From: Pontibacter ummariensis
Lineage (GTDB): Bacteria > Bacteroidota > Bacteroidia > Cytophagales > Hymenobacteraceae
Assembly (NCBI RefSeq): GCF_900188175.1
Contig: NZ_FZOQ01000004.1
Coordinates: 1-64,000, forward strand
Direction: 5' to 3'
DNA length: 64,000 nt
The position numbers and the translations under genes are program-made. How positions within the stretch are numbered: the first letter of the stretch is position 1; each line of letters opens with the position of its first letter. The notes under the pieces were generated by a model, which saw only the letters and a program-made list of their open reading frames with translations, had not been told where the DNA came from and did no database searches. Positions 52,885 through 61,109 of the stretch are shown here, piece by piece.

Positions 52885-55440
52885 ATGATACACCTGTTAA
52901 AGCGAAACCTCGCTTTGATATTAGTACTGCTGTGCGTGCAGGGAGCCCTGGCACAAAACCTGCAGACACCCGCGCAGTTCCTGGGTTACGAATTAGGGGA
53001 GCAGTTCACGACCCAGAACCGTATTCTGGACTATGTGCACTACCTGGCAAAGCAGTCTCCCAACCGCATAAAACTAAAGGAGTATGGGCAGACCTACGAA
53101 GGGCGCCCACTTACCCTGGCCTTTGTGGCTTCTGATGAGAACCTGCAGCGCCTTGGGCAAATCCGCGAGAATAACCTGCGACAAGCAGGGCTACTGAAAG
53201 GGGAGGTACAGGGCGAGCAGCCGGCCATTGCCTGGCTTAGCTATAACATTCATGGTAACGAGTCGGTAAGTTCTGAGGCCGTGATGCAGGTCCTGTATGA
53301 CCTTGTGGACCCAAACAACCCGCAGAGCAAAGAATGGCTGAAGAACACGGTGGTGGTGCTGGACCCGATGGTGAACCCGGATGGGCGCGAGCGTTATGTG
53401 CAGTGGTACAAGCAAGCCTCTAACCGCGGGGGCAACGCCTCGCCGTATGCCTGGGAACATTACGAGCCCTGGCCGGGTGGCAGACCCAACCATTACTACT
53501 TTGACCTGAACCGCGACTGGGCCTGGCAAACGCAGGTAGAGTCGAAGCAGCGACTGGCTGAGTATAACAGTTGGCTGCCACAGGTACATGCTGACTTCCA
53601 TGAGATGGGGCCAGAGTCGCCTTACTACTTCTCACCGGCCGCCAAACCTTTCCATGAGAGCATTACCCCTTGGCAGCGCCAGTTCCAGAACACGATCGGC
53701 GACTATAACCGCCAGTACTTTGATAAAAACAACTGGCTGTACTTTACCCGCGAGAACTTCGACTTGTTCTACCCCAGCTACGGCGATACCTGGCCTACCT
53801 ATAACGGTGCCATCGGGATGACTTATGAGCAGGGAGGATCCGGGCGCGCAGGTCTGGCCTATAAAAAAGAAGACGGAGATACTCTGACCTTAACCGACCG
53901 GATCGCGCATCACGTGGCCGCGAGCAAGGCAACACTGCAAGCCACTTCTGAAAAAGCAGAGCAGCTAAAGCAGGAGTTCCGAAAGTACTATGCCAACAAC
54001 GTGAACAATCCTTCGGGCAAGTACAAGGCCTTCGTGATAAAAGCCGATGCGAGAGACGCAGGCAACCTCGCGGCCCTTACAGACTACCTGGACCGCCAGG
54101 GGATACAGTATGGCTACGCCGGGAAAAGCAGTACGACCAAAGGCTACAATTATAGCACCGGCAAAGAGGAGCGCGTAAAGATTGGGGAGAATGACGTGGT
54201 GATCAGCATGTACCAGCCTAAGTCAACTTTGGTAAAAGTGCTGTTTGAGCCAAACGCCGTGCTGGAAGATTCCCTGACATATGACATTACGTCCTGGTCG
54301 CTGCCTTATGCCTACGGTTTGCAGGCTTTTGCGCTAAACAACCGGCTGGAAGCTTCGGCAGCAAAGCCTGTGGCATCTGTTAAAGAAACTACTTTGGCAG
54401 AGCGCCCTTATGCCTACCTGGCCCGCTGGGATGACCTGCAGGACCTGAAGTTTATGACAGACCTGATGCAGCAGAACGTAAAGGTGCGCATGGCAGAGAA
54501 AGCCTTTACCATGAACGGGGAAGCTTATGCCCCGGGTACCCTGATTCTGACGCGCACAAGCAACGAGCGCCTGGGTGAAGCCTTTGATCAAAAAGTGCGG
54601 GAGCTGGCACAGAAACACCAGGTACAGCTACACACTACGGCTACTGGTTTTGTGGGCAGTGGGGCTGATTTTGGCTCTGGCAGCGTGCGAAGCCTTAAAA
54701 TGCCGAAAGTGGCTGTGCTATCCGGAGAAGGAATTTCGCCGTATGGCTTCGGGGAAGTGTGGCATTACTTTGAGCAGCAGATCGGTTACCCTATCACCGT
54801 GCTAAACACTTCTTATTTCAGTAATGTGCCACTAAACGAATTCGATGTGCTCATCCTGCCGACAGGCTCTTACGGCAAGGTGCTGGACGAAAAGACACTT
54901 GAAAACGTGCAAAACTGGGTGAAAGCAGGCGGCAAGCTGATCGCCATGGAAGGTGCCGCGGCTTATCTGGCAGGTAAGAAAGGATTTAACCTAAAGAAGA
55001 AAGACGGCAACAACGACGAAGAGCAGGAGAAAGAGAAGGCTAAGCAAGAAGATCCTTACGAGAGCCTGCAGGTGTACGGGAACCGCGAGCGCGAGGCCCT
55101 GAGCAGCGAAGTACAGGGAAGCATTTACCGGGTAGACCTCGATAAAACGCATCCATTGGCTTTTGGCTACGACGATACCTACTTTGCCCTGGTGCGCTCT
55201 GCCGACACTTTTAACTACCTGAAAGACGGCTGGAACGTGGGCGTGCTGAAAAAGGACAACTATGCTACCGGCTACGTAGGAAGCAATGCGAAGAAAAAGC
55301 TGCAGGATGCCCTGATCCTGGGTACGCAGGACATGGGGCGCGGGCAGGTCGTGTACCTGGCTGACAACCCCCTGTTCCGCGGTTTCTGGCAGGGTGGTAA
55401 ACTCCTGTTTGGAAACGCTGTTTTCCTGGTAGGGCAATAG
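52885..55440 (+). CDS. Large exported M14 zinc carboxypeptidase
   Basis: 851 residues from the ATG at 52885, which gives signal peptide MIHLLKRNLALILVLLCVQG ending before QN; the frame runs upstream to a TTG without a leader. The M14 domain spans about 25-360: His123 and Glu126 in YNIHGNES, the NPDGRE motif, DLNRDW and the third zinc His in VHADFHEMG. The C-terminal half includes VAVLSGEGISPYGFGEVW, then DVLILPTGSYG, resembling a class I glutamine-amidotransferase-like fold. A strongly charged insert lies near 700-715. This two-domain type is common in Bacteroidota and probably degrades extracytoplasmic peptides. Confidence 0.92.
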   Translation: MIHLLKRNLALILVLLCVQGALAQNLQTPAQFLGYELGEQFTTQNRILDYVHYLAKQSPNRIKLKEYGQTYEGRPLTLAFVASDENLQRLGQIRENNLRQAGLLKGEVQGEQPAIAWLSYNIHGNESVSSEAVMQVLYDLVDPNNPQSKEWLKNTVVVLDPMVNPDGRERYVQWYKQASNRGGNASPYAWEHYEPWPGGRPNHYYFDLNRDWAWQTQVESKQRLAEYNSWLPQVHADFHEMGPESPYYFSPAAKPFHESITPWQRQFQNTIGDYNRQYFDKNNWLYFTRENFDLFYPSYGDTWPTYNGAIGMTYEQGGSGRAGLAYKKEDGDTLTLTDRIAHHVAASKATLQATSEKAEQLKQEFRKYYANNVNNPSGKYKAFVIKADARDAGNLAALTDYLDRQGIQYGYAGKSSTTKGYNYSTGKEERVKIGENDVVISMYQPKSTLVKVLFEPNAVLEDSLTYDITSWSLPYAYGLQAFALNNRLEASAAKPVASVKETTLAERPYAYLARWDDLQDLKFMTDLMQQNVKVRMAEKAFTMNGEAYAPGTLILTRTSNERLGEAFDQKVRELAQKHQVQLHTTATGFVGSGADFGSGSVRSLKMPKVAVLSGEGISPYGFGEVWHYFEQQIGYPITVLNTSYFSNVPLNEFDVLILPTGSYGKVLDEKTLENVQNWVKAGGKLIAMEGAAAYLAGKKGFNLKKKDGNNDEEQEKEKAKQEDPYESLQVYGNREREALSSEVQGSIYRVDLDKTHPLAFGYDDTYFALVRSADTFNYLKDGWNVGVLKKDNYATGYVGSNAKKKLQDALILGTQDMGRGQVVYLADNPLFRGFWQGGKLLFGNAVFLVGQ

Positions 55441-55456
55441 TCCCGCTAGCCTTCTG

Positions 55457-55498
55457 AAAAGCCCCTCGGCCTGTACTGTCCGAGGGGCTTTTGCTTTT
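55457..55498 (+). terminator. Terminator after the large M14 gene
   Basis: AAAAGCCCCTCGG and CCGAGGGGCTTTT pair around a 10- or 11-base loop, then TGCTTTT. Strong GC stem. Confidence 0.88.
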
Positions 55499-55565
55499 AA
55501 AGGCCCTGCCGCTTACAAGGTAAATGTTGTACCTTGTGCCCCATCCACTGTTACTGATATTCAAC

Positions 55566-56120
55566 ATGCAAACCCCTCTTATCATTACCTACCCAACGCC
55601 GGAAGAGTACAGCGGTTTCCTGAGCAGTTATGTAGCGCAGGCAAAGGCCGATGACTTGATCGAAGGACTGACGGCGAGTTATGTCTTTATTACGGGCATG
55701 ATCCAGGGCCTGACGGAAGAGCAGTTGCTGTACCGCTATGCTCCGGGCAAGTGGAGTGTAAAAGAACTGCTGGTGCACCTCATGGACGCGGAACGCATCT
55801 TCGCTTATCGTGCCTTGCGCTTTGCCCGGCAAGACAAGACCGAGCTGCCAGGCTTCGATGAGAACGCCTACGTGGCACCCTCTAAAGCTGATGCCAGAGA
55901 CATCAGCGCCATCCTTGCTGAATACACCGCCGTACGAACGGCCACCATCGAACTTTTCAAGAGTTTTGATGTGGAAGCACTACAGCAGAAAGGAACTGCC
56001 AGTGGGTTGGAGGTAAGCGTACGTGCCCTTGGCTACATCATCCTCGGCCACGAAGTGCACCATCAGAAGGTCATCCGAGAGCGCTACCTAAAATTACCTG
56101 ATGCTGCTACTGCTTCTTAG
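55566..56120 (+). CDS. DinB family protein
   Basis: 184 residues from the ATG at 55566; an upstream ATG at 55524 adds 14 residues unlike the family start. The four-helix DinB core is clear: YAPGKWSVKELLVHLMDAERIFAYRAL with the first metal His, and GHEVHHQKVIRERYL with the other two His. The three-His site would bind a divalent metal. Members include thiol S-transferases, but most have no assigned substrate. Monocistronic. Confidence 0.92.
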   Translation: MQTPLIITYPTPEEYSGFLSSYVAQAKADDLIEGLTASYVFITGMIQGLTEEQLLYRYAPGKWSVKELLVHLMDAERIFAYRALRFARQDKTELPGFDENAYVAPSKADARDISAILAEYTAVRTATIELFKSFDVEALQQKGTASGLEVSVRALGYIILGHEVHHQKVIRERYLKLPDAATAS

Positions 56121-56259
56121 CGAAGTGTGTCCCTTGTTTATTCGCGCTGTAGGGTTATTTGGGTGAATCCACCTGAAAGTCTTTCGGTTGCTTGTTCTGT
56201 GTTTAAACTTTTTATAGTTTGTGTTGTCTGAAAGACAGAAGCTACAAAGCGTTTAAACT

Positions 56260-57819
56260 ATGCCCCTTGTCACGCCCGATACACCGGAAACAAAACGAAA
56301 GCGAAACCAAGCCCTGTGGATAGGAATCGCTCTGTTTTTTACTCTTGCTGCCACCCTGTATATCATCCTCAGTAATTCCCGGCCAGACAGTTGGATGGTG
56401 CATTACCAGGGCATTGGCACTGGTTCCTCCCCCCGAATGGTAGACCTGAACGAGGATGGGGTGCTAGACGTGGTGATGGGCGCAGGCGGTGCCGAGAATT
56501 CCCCAAGCGATACGGCGGTACTAGCCATGGACGGTGCGACAGGGGACTTGTTGTGGTCTGCATCTGGCCGAAACCAGGTAGTGGGCTCAGCACTTTTTAA
56601 TGATGTAACGGGGGACGGTGTGCCGGACGTGTTTATTGGCGGACGTACGGCGGAGTTAATGGCTATAAACGGGGCAAGTGGTGAAGTGCTCTGGAGGTTT
56701 TTCCCTTATGACCAGACGGTAAACCCAGCCGATTCGGGTATTTACAACTTCTATAACCCGGTACTTGTGCCGGATCAGGACCAAGACGGAATAGAGGATA
56801 TCCTGATCTCTAACGGGGGGGACTACACGATCAAAGCCTACGACCCTGACAGGCCGGCCGGAAAGCTGATGGTGATCAGCGGCGAAAGCGGTAAAACCCT
56901 GACACAGGTTCCGATGCCCGATGGAAAGGAAACGTACTTCTCCGTAGTGCGCGTGCGCTTTCAGGAAGATGGCGCCGAGGAAGTTGTTTTCGGTACGGGT
57001 GGCGAGACAATTGGTGGCAACCTCTACCGGGTAAACCTGGAGGATGTGCTAAAGGGAGATTTGTCCGGGGCAACCGTGCTGGCGACAAGTGAACGAAAAG
57101 GCTTTATTGCCCCGCCCGCACTGGTAGAGCTAACGGGAGATGGGGTGCTGGATGTGGTCGTGAACGTGGTAGACGGGCGTACGATAGCCATAAACGGTGC
57201 CACTAACGAGCAGCTATGGAGTGTTACCTTGCCCGATACAGAAATATATTCCAGCCCGGCTATTGGCTACTTTAACGGTGATGAGGTGCCGGACGTATTC
57301 ACCAATTATAGCATAGGCATGTGGCCCATGATCAAGCGGTCTACGCAGCGCATGATTGACGGTAAAACAGGGAACGTGCTGGCTACCGACACGGCAGGGG
57401 CTTTTGCATATGCCTCACCTGTCGTGGCCGACCTTGATAACGATGGGTACGATGAGGTATTGATGAATGTCAACAGTTTGGTGCGCCTGGACCCTTACAG
57501 TTACAACAAGAGCCATATTAGCCAATTAACAGTCTTTGACTTTCATCACAAAACAAAATACCAGGTAGGGGATACCCTGTTCGGCACCAATGTGGCCAGC
57601 ACTCCCTGGATAGGAGATGCCGACGGGGACGGTAAACTGGAAGTGGTGACCACTACCATAGAACTGAACGGGAAACTCAACGACATAGACCTACCCAGCA
57701 ACCTGCGGGTCTTCTACCTTAAAACTCCTTACAAGGCTCAAAAAGAGATTAAATGGGGTGCCTACATGGGCAGCAATTACGATGGGATTTTCAGAAGAGA
57801 GCGTAGAACCGCTAAATAA
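56260..57819 (+). CDS. Membrane-anchored beta-propeller protein (FG-GAP/PQQ-like repeats)
   Basis: 519 residues. A single N-terminal membrane helix (about 19-40, ALWIGIALFFTLAATLYIIL) anchors the protein with the rest outside. The body alternates FG-GAP/VCBS blocks such as VDLNEDGVLDVVMGAGG, NDVTGDGVPDVFIGG, ADLDNDGYDEVLMNV and GDADGDGKLEVVTT with PQQ-like blades such as AINGASGEVLWRF and AINGATNEQLWSV. The D-x-D-G-D repeats bind calcium in integrin-type propellers. No cytoplasmic partner is visible. Probably a surface or periplasmic binding protein. A run of seven G at 56815-56821 is a possible slip site. Confidence 0.85.
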   Translation: MPLVTPDTPETKRKRNQALWIGIALFFTLAATLYIILSNSRPDSWMVHYQGIGTGSSPRMVDLNEDGVLDVVMGAGGAENSPSDTAVLAMDGATGDLLWSASGRNQVVGSALFNDVTGDGVPDVFIGGRTAELMAINGASGEVLWRFFPYDQTVNPADSGIYNFYNPVLVPDQDQDGIEDILISNGGDYTIKAYDPDRPAGKLMVISGESGKTLTQVPMPDGKETYFSVVRVRFQEDGAEEVVFGTGGETIGGNLYRVNLEDVLKGDLSGATVLATSERKGFIAPPALVELTGDGVLDVVVNVVDGRTIAINGATNEQLWSVTLPDTEIYSSPAIGYFNGDEVPDVFTNYSIGMWPMIKRSTQRMIDGKTGNVLATDTAGAFAYASPVVADLDNDGYDEVLMNVNSLVRLDPYSYNKSHISQLTVFDFHHKTKYQVGDTLFGTNVASTPWIGDADGDGKLEVVTTTIELNGKLNDIDLPSNLRVFYLKTPYKAQKEIKWGAYMGSNYDGIFRRERRTAK

Positions 57820-57888
57820 CCACTAATCAAATAGGTTAGGTTTGTCTGATTAATCCATTTGAAAAATAGCATCACAAGATAGTAATTG

Positions 57889-57925
57889 GTCCCTACACCT
57901 GAGCAGGCGTAGGGACTAGCTTTTT
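57889..57925 (+). terminator. Terminator after the beta-propeller gene
   Basis: GTCCCTAC and GTAGGGAC enclose a further CCT/AGG pairing, with one A-C mismatch, followed by TAGCTTTTT. It comes 70 bases after the stop codon. Confidence 0.75.
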
Positions 57926-58010
57926 ATGGAAGAACCATGGTGACAGAGCCTCTTTTAGCGTAAGTATCCCTATATTGTCATGTAAATATTCTAAACTACC
58001 CTGAAGAACC

Positions 58011-59447
58011 ATGCACCTGACTCGTAGAAACACGGGACTGTTACTGGCTCCCTTACTGGCCTTGCTGGTGTGGCTCCTGACGCCGATGCTAGACTACGAG
58101 GCCCGTTTGGTAGCTGCCATCATGGTCTTCTGCCTCGTGTTCTGGATGACGGAGGTGATCCCGCTCTCCATGACGGCTTTTCTGGGTGTGTTAGCGGCCG
58201 TGGTGCTGGGTATTGCCGAGATAGAGACAGCCTTTCTGAACCTGGGGCATCCCATCATCCTGCTCTTTATCGGGAGCTTTTTGCTGGCCCGGTCTATGAC
58301 ACGGCACGGCCTTGACAAGCGCATTGCCCTGTTTATACTCTCCCGGTCCTTCTTTCAGCAAAGCCTGTTTCGCCTGTTCCTTGGGTTCTCTTTTATTTCT
58401 TTCCTGCTCTCGATGTGGGTAAGCAACTCTGTGACGGTGGCGATGCTCTTACCCTTAACTTTGGGCGTCACACAACTGGTCAGTCAGCCGGAAGAGGGGG
58501 AGGGGGCAGCGGTTTATTTCCTGCTTGGTATTGCCTACAGCGCCTCTATTGGGGGCATCAGTACCATTATCGGATCACCGCCTAACCTGATCGGGGTGAA
58601 CTACCTGGCGCAGCAGGGCATCGAAATCGACTTTCTGCAGTGGATGTTTCTGGCCTTGCCCATCTCTTTGAGCATGTATGGCTTTCTGTTGCTGTACATG
58701 CGCTATTGTCTGGGCAAGTCGGCCTACAGTAAACAGGTAGTACAGGCCTATGTGGCAAAACACCTGCAACAGCGAAAGAAGTTACGGAAAGGCGAACTGG
58801 TCACCATGGGGGTATTCATCCTGGCTGTTACACTCTGGTTAGCACCGGGCGTGTTTAACCTGTTGGGAATGCAGGCTGCCTATGCTTTTATGGATACTTT
58901 TTTCGCAGAGAGTACGGTAGCCCTGCTGGCGGCCCTGCTCTTGTTTCTCATCCCTGCAGGGCACGAGAACGAGGGAAACGGAACCCTGGTAGCCGAAGAT
59001 TTGGTAAAAATTGACTGGGACACCATTCTGTTGTTTGGAGGTGGCATGGCACTGGGGCAGTTAGTGGTAAGTTCCGGCCTGGCCGATGTAATTGGGCGTA
59101 GCATTACGACTTTTGTGGATCCTGCGCAGCGGGCCCTGCTGGTGCTTCTGTTAGTGTTTCTGGTGCTGATGCTAACCGAAATTAGCTCTAACACGGCTAT
59201 TGCCATCACTTTTGTGCCCATTATCATTGGGGTGCTGGATGGACTGAATCTACCTTTGCTTTACCCTGTGCTCGGAGTGGTGGTGGCGTGTAGTATGGCC
59301 TTCATGTTGCCTGTGGCCACACCACCCAACGCCATTGTCTACGGCAGTAAACAGGTCCCCATTAGTCAGATGGTACGCACAGGCCTTGTCCTGAATCTGG
59401 TGGCGACAGCTGTTATTACTGCCTGGGTGCTCTTGTATATGTTGTGA
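58011..59447 (+). CDS. SLC13/DASS-family sodium-coupled anion transporter
   Basis: 478 residues with eleven or more hydrophobic helices. Family signatures: ITTFVDP, ISSNTAIAITFVPI (the SNT motif of the second re-entrant loop) and VATPPNAIVYGSKQ. An earlier SNSVTVAMLLPLT is the paired SNT-like motif of the first repeat. It should import di- or tricarboxylates, sulfate or similar anions with sodium. The C-terminus is short, with no regulatory domain. A small membrane peptide gene follows 124 bases later. Confidence 0.93.
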   Translation: MHLTRRNTGLLLAPLLALLVWLLTPMLDYEARLVAAIMVFCLVFWMTEVIPLSMTAFLGVLAAVVLGIAEIETAFLNLGHPIILLFIGSFLLARSMTRHGLDKRIALFILSRSFFQQSLFRLFLGFSFISFLLSMWVSNSVTVAMLLPLTLGVTQLVSQPEEGEGAAVYFLLGIAYSASIGGISTIIGSPPNLIGVNYLAQQGIEIDFLQWMFLALPISLSMYGFLLLYMRYCLGKSAYSKQVVQAYVAKHLQQRKKLRKGELVTMGVFILAVTLWLAPGVFNLLGMQAAYAFMDTFFAESTVALLAALLLFLIPAGHENEGNGTLVAEDLVKIDWDTILLFGGGMALGQLVVSSGLADVIGRSITTFVDPAQRALLVLLLVFLVLMLTEISSNTAIAITFVPIIIGVLDGLNLPLLYPVLGVVVACSMAFMLPVATPPNAIVYGSKQVPISQMVRTGLVLNLVATAVITAWVLLYML

Positions 59448-59571
59448 TACAGTAGGAGGGAAGGTTGCCTCTTTTAGCCCTTATCACGAGGTTAGGGCTC
59501 TGAACCTTTGCTTCCTGTGCCAGAGTACAAGCATAAAATATCTTTAGATCAACGAAATTATAAACCTTCTC

Positions 59572-59745
59572 ATGCAAAATCGTCGCATATTCCGGATTAT
59601 ACTTGTGGTGGCCTGCTTTTTTCTGGCGGGCTTAAATGCTTATGAGATCTACACAGGAGAGTATAACCTGCTAGATGTCTTTCTGTTGGTGATGTTCCTG
59701 ATATGGGGAGTCCTGTACATGTATCTGCTCCGGAAAGGAGACTAG
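59572..59745 (+). CDS. Small two-helix membrane protein
   Basis: 57 residues from ATG 59572 to TAG 59743-59745. A basic start MQNRRIFRIILVVACFFLAG leads into one hydrophobic helix (about 6-22). After a short polar loop (YEIYTGEYN) comes a second helix (about 34-53, DVFLLVMFLIWGVLYMYLL) and a KGD end. The alternation and positive N-terminus are typical of real small membrane proteins. I do not recognise the family. It may be co-transcribed with the SLC13 gene; a hairpin follows. Confidence 0.6.
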   Translation: MQNRRIFRIILVVACFFLAGLNAYEIYTGEYNLLDVFLLVMFLIWGVLYMYLLRKGD

Positions 59746-59760
59746 CAAGGGGAAAGAAAA

Positions 59761-59808
59761 AACCTGAAAGTCTATACTGCCCCTTCTGAGCAATCAGACT
59801 TTCAGGTT
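59761..59808 (+). terminator. Hairpin after the small membrane protein gene
   Basis: AACCTGAAAGTCT (59761-59773) and AGACTTTCAGGTT (59796-59808) are exact reverse complements across a 22-base loop. The T-run behind it is interrupted (CTCAACTTTT), so it is a probable but not textbook terminator. Confidence 0.55.
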
Positions 59809-60001
59809 CTCAACTTTTAGCCAAAGGTATTAGTTTATACGGCTTGGTTTACAGGAAGTTGCTGTTGCTTTAAAAAAATATAAAATTTATTTTCAGGTGA
59901 TGCCAGGCAGGTTGTAGGGCCTTGCTGTTAAAGGGAATGGTTCCTTTGAAGGAGAGCCAAAGCTTGCGCATGGAAGTAGGTTTGATGTAAATAAATAAGG
60001 C

Positions 60002-61000
60002 ATGAGAAAATTCAGCCCCAATTCAAGTAGAAGAGACTTCCTTACGAAGGCAGCGCTTGCCGCAGCAGGAATTGCCTTAGTGGGGAGCAGGGCAGTCGGG
60101 AAAGACACAGCAGAGAAAGGAGCTGGTTTGATGCCGGAGGCTAAAGCAGCAGCGAGGCCTATCTGTATCTTCTCCAAGCAGCTGCATTGGTTAGGCTATG
60201 ATGAAATGGCCGAAACCGCTGCCCGGATAGGTTTTGATGGGATTGACTTAACCGTAAGACCCAACGGGCACGTGCTGCCGGAACGCGTGGCGGAGGATTT
60301 ACCTAAAGCAGTGGCAGCAGCGCAAAAAGCCGGCCTGACCGTTCCCATGATCACGACCGATATTACCCATGCACCGCAGCCTTATGCGGAAAGAGTTCTT
60401 AAAACAGCTAGCCAGCAGGGCGTCAAGTATTACCGCATGGGCTGGCTCCCTTATCAGGACAGTTTAAGCATACAGGAAAACCTTGAAAGGTACAAGGCCC
60501 AGTTTCGGGACCTGGCAACCCTCAATAAAAAATACGGTATCCATGGAGGTTACCAGAATCATACAGGCACAGATGTAGGGGCCCCGGTATGGGACCTCTG
60601 GGAGCTATTGCAAGGGCTGGACCCGCAGCATTTGGGCAGCCAGTACGATATAAAACACGCCACAGCAGAGGGAGGATATTCATGGCCTTTGGGCTTCAAA
60701 CTGATCCACCCCTACATCCGGACCATTGATTTGAAAGACTTTATGTGGGTCAAAAAAGATGGGAAATTGGAGGTGCAGTCTGTTCCCTTGGGAGAGGGGA
60801 TGGTTGACTTTCAGAGGTTCTTCTCTTTGATAAAGGCGTATAAGGTACAGGGCCCTATCTCACTTCATTTGGAGTACCCGCTGGGTGGGGCTGAGAACGG
60901 AGCGAAAAAACTAACTATTCCTGGCGGCAACGTGATTGCAGCCATGCAGCAAGACCTCACGACCCTGCGCGGCTGGCTGAAAGAAGCAGGGCTGAGTTAG
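60002..61000 (+). CDS. Sugar phosphate isomerase/epimerase family TIM barrel with Tat signal (second copy)
   Basis: 332 residues. The twin-arginine signal SSRRDFLTKAALAAAGIALVG and a polar spacer precede the AP-endonuclease-like TIM barrel. Candidate metal ligands: Glu/Asp in GFDGIDL, His in GYQNHTGTD, Asp/His in QYDIKHATAEGG, Asp in TIDLKDFMW and Glu in LHLEYPL. It is only distantly related to the copy at 18239-19087, and has an additional conserved PNGHVLPERV segment. Likely a periplasmic sugar-processing enzyme, substrate unknown. Transcribed alone. Confidence 0.88.
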   Translation: MRKFSPNSSRRDFLTKAALAAAGIALVGSRAVGKDTAEKGAGLMPEAKAAARPICIFSKQLHWLGYDEMAETAARIGFDGIDLTVRPNGHVLPERVAEDLPKAVAAAQKAGLTVPMITTDITHAPQPYAERVLKTASQQGVKYYRMGWLPYQDSLSIQENLERYKAQFRDLATLNKKYGIHGGYQNHTGTDVGAPVWDLWELLQGLDPQHLGSQYDIKHATAEGGYSWPLGFKLIHPYIRTIDLKDFMWVKKDGKLEVQSVPLGEGMVDFQRFFSLIKAYKVQGPISLHLEYPLGGAENGAKKLTIPGGNVIAAMQQDLTTLRGWLKEAGLS

Positions 61001-61109
61001 AGGGCACTTTGCCTTTACGAAGGACCGTAGAAAGGCAAGGATATTCACCGGATGACAAACAAGGAAGCTTGTCTCACCGCTAAGTAGAGATTAATGCGCT
61101 AAGCCTTCC

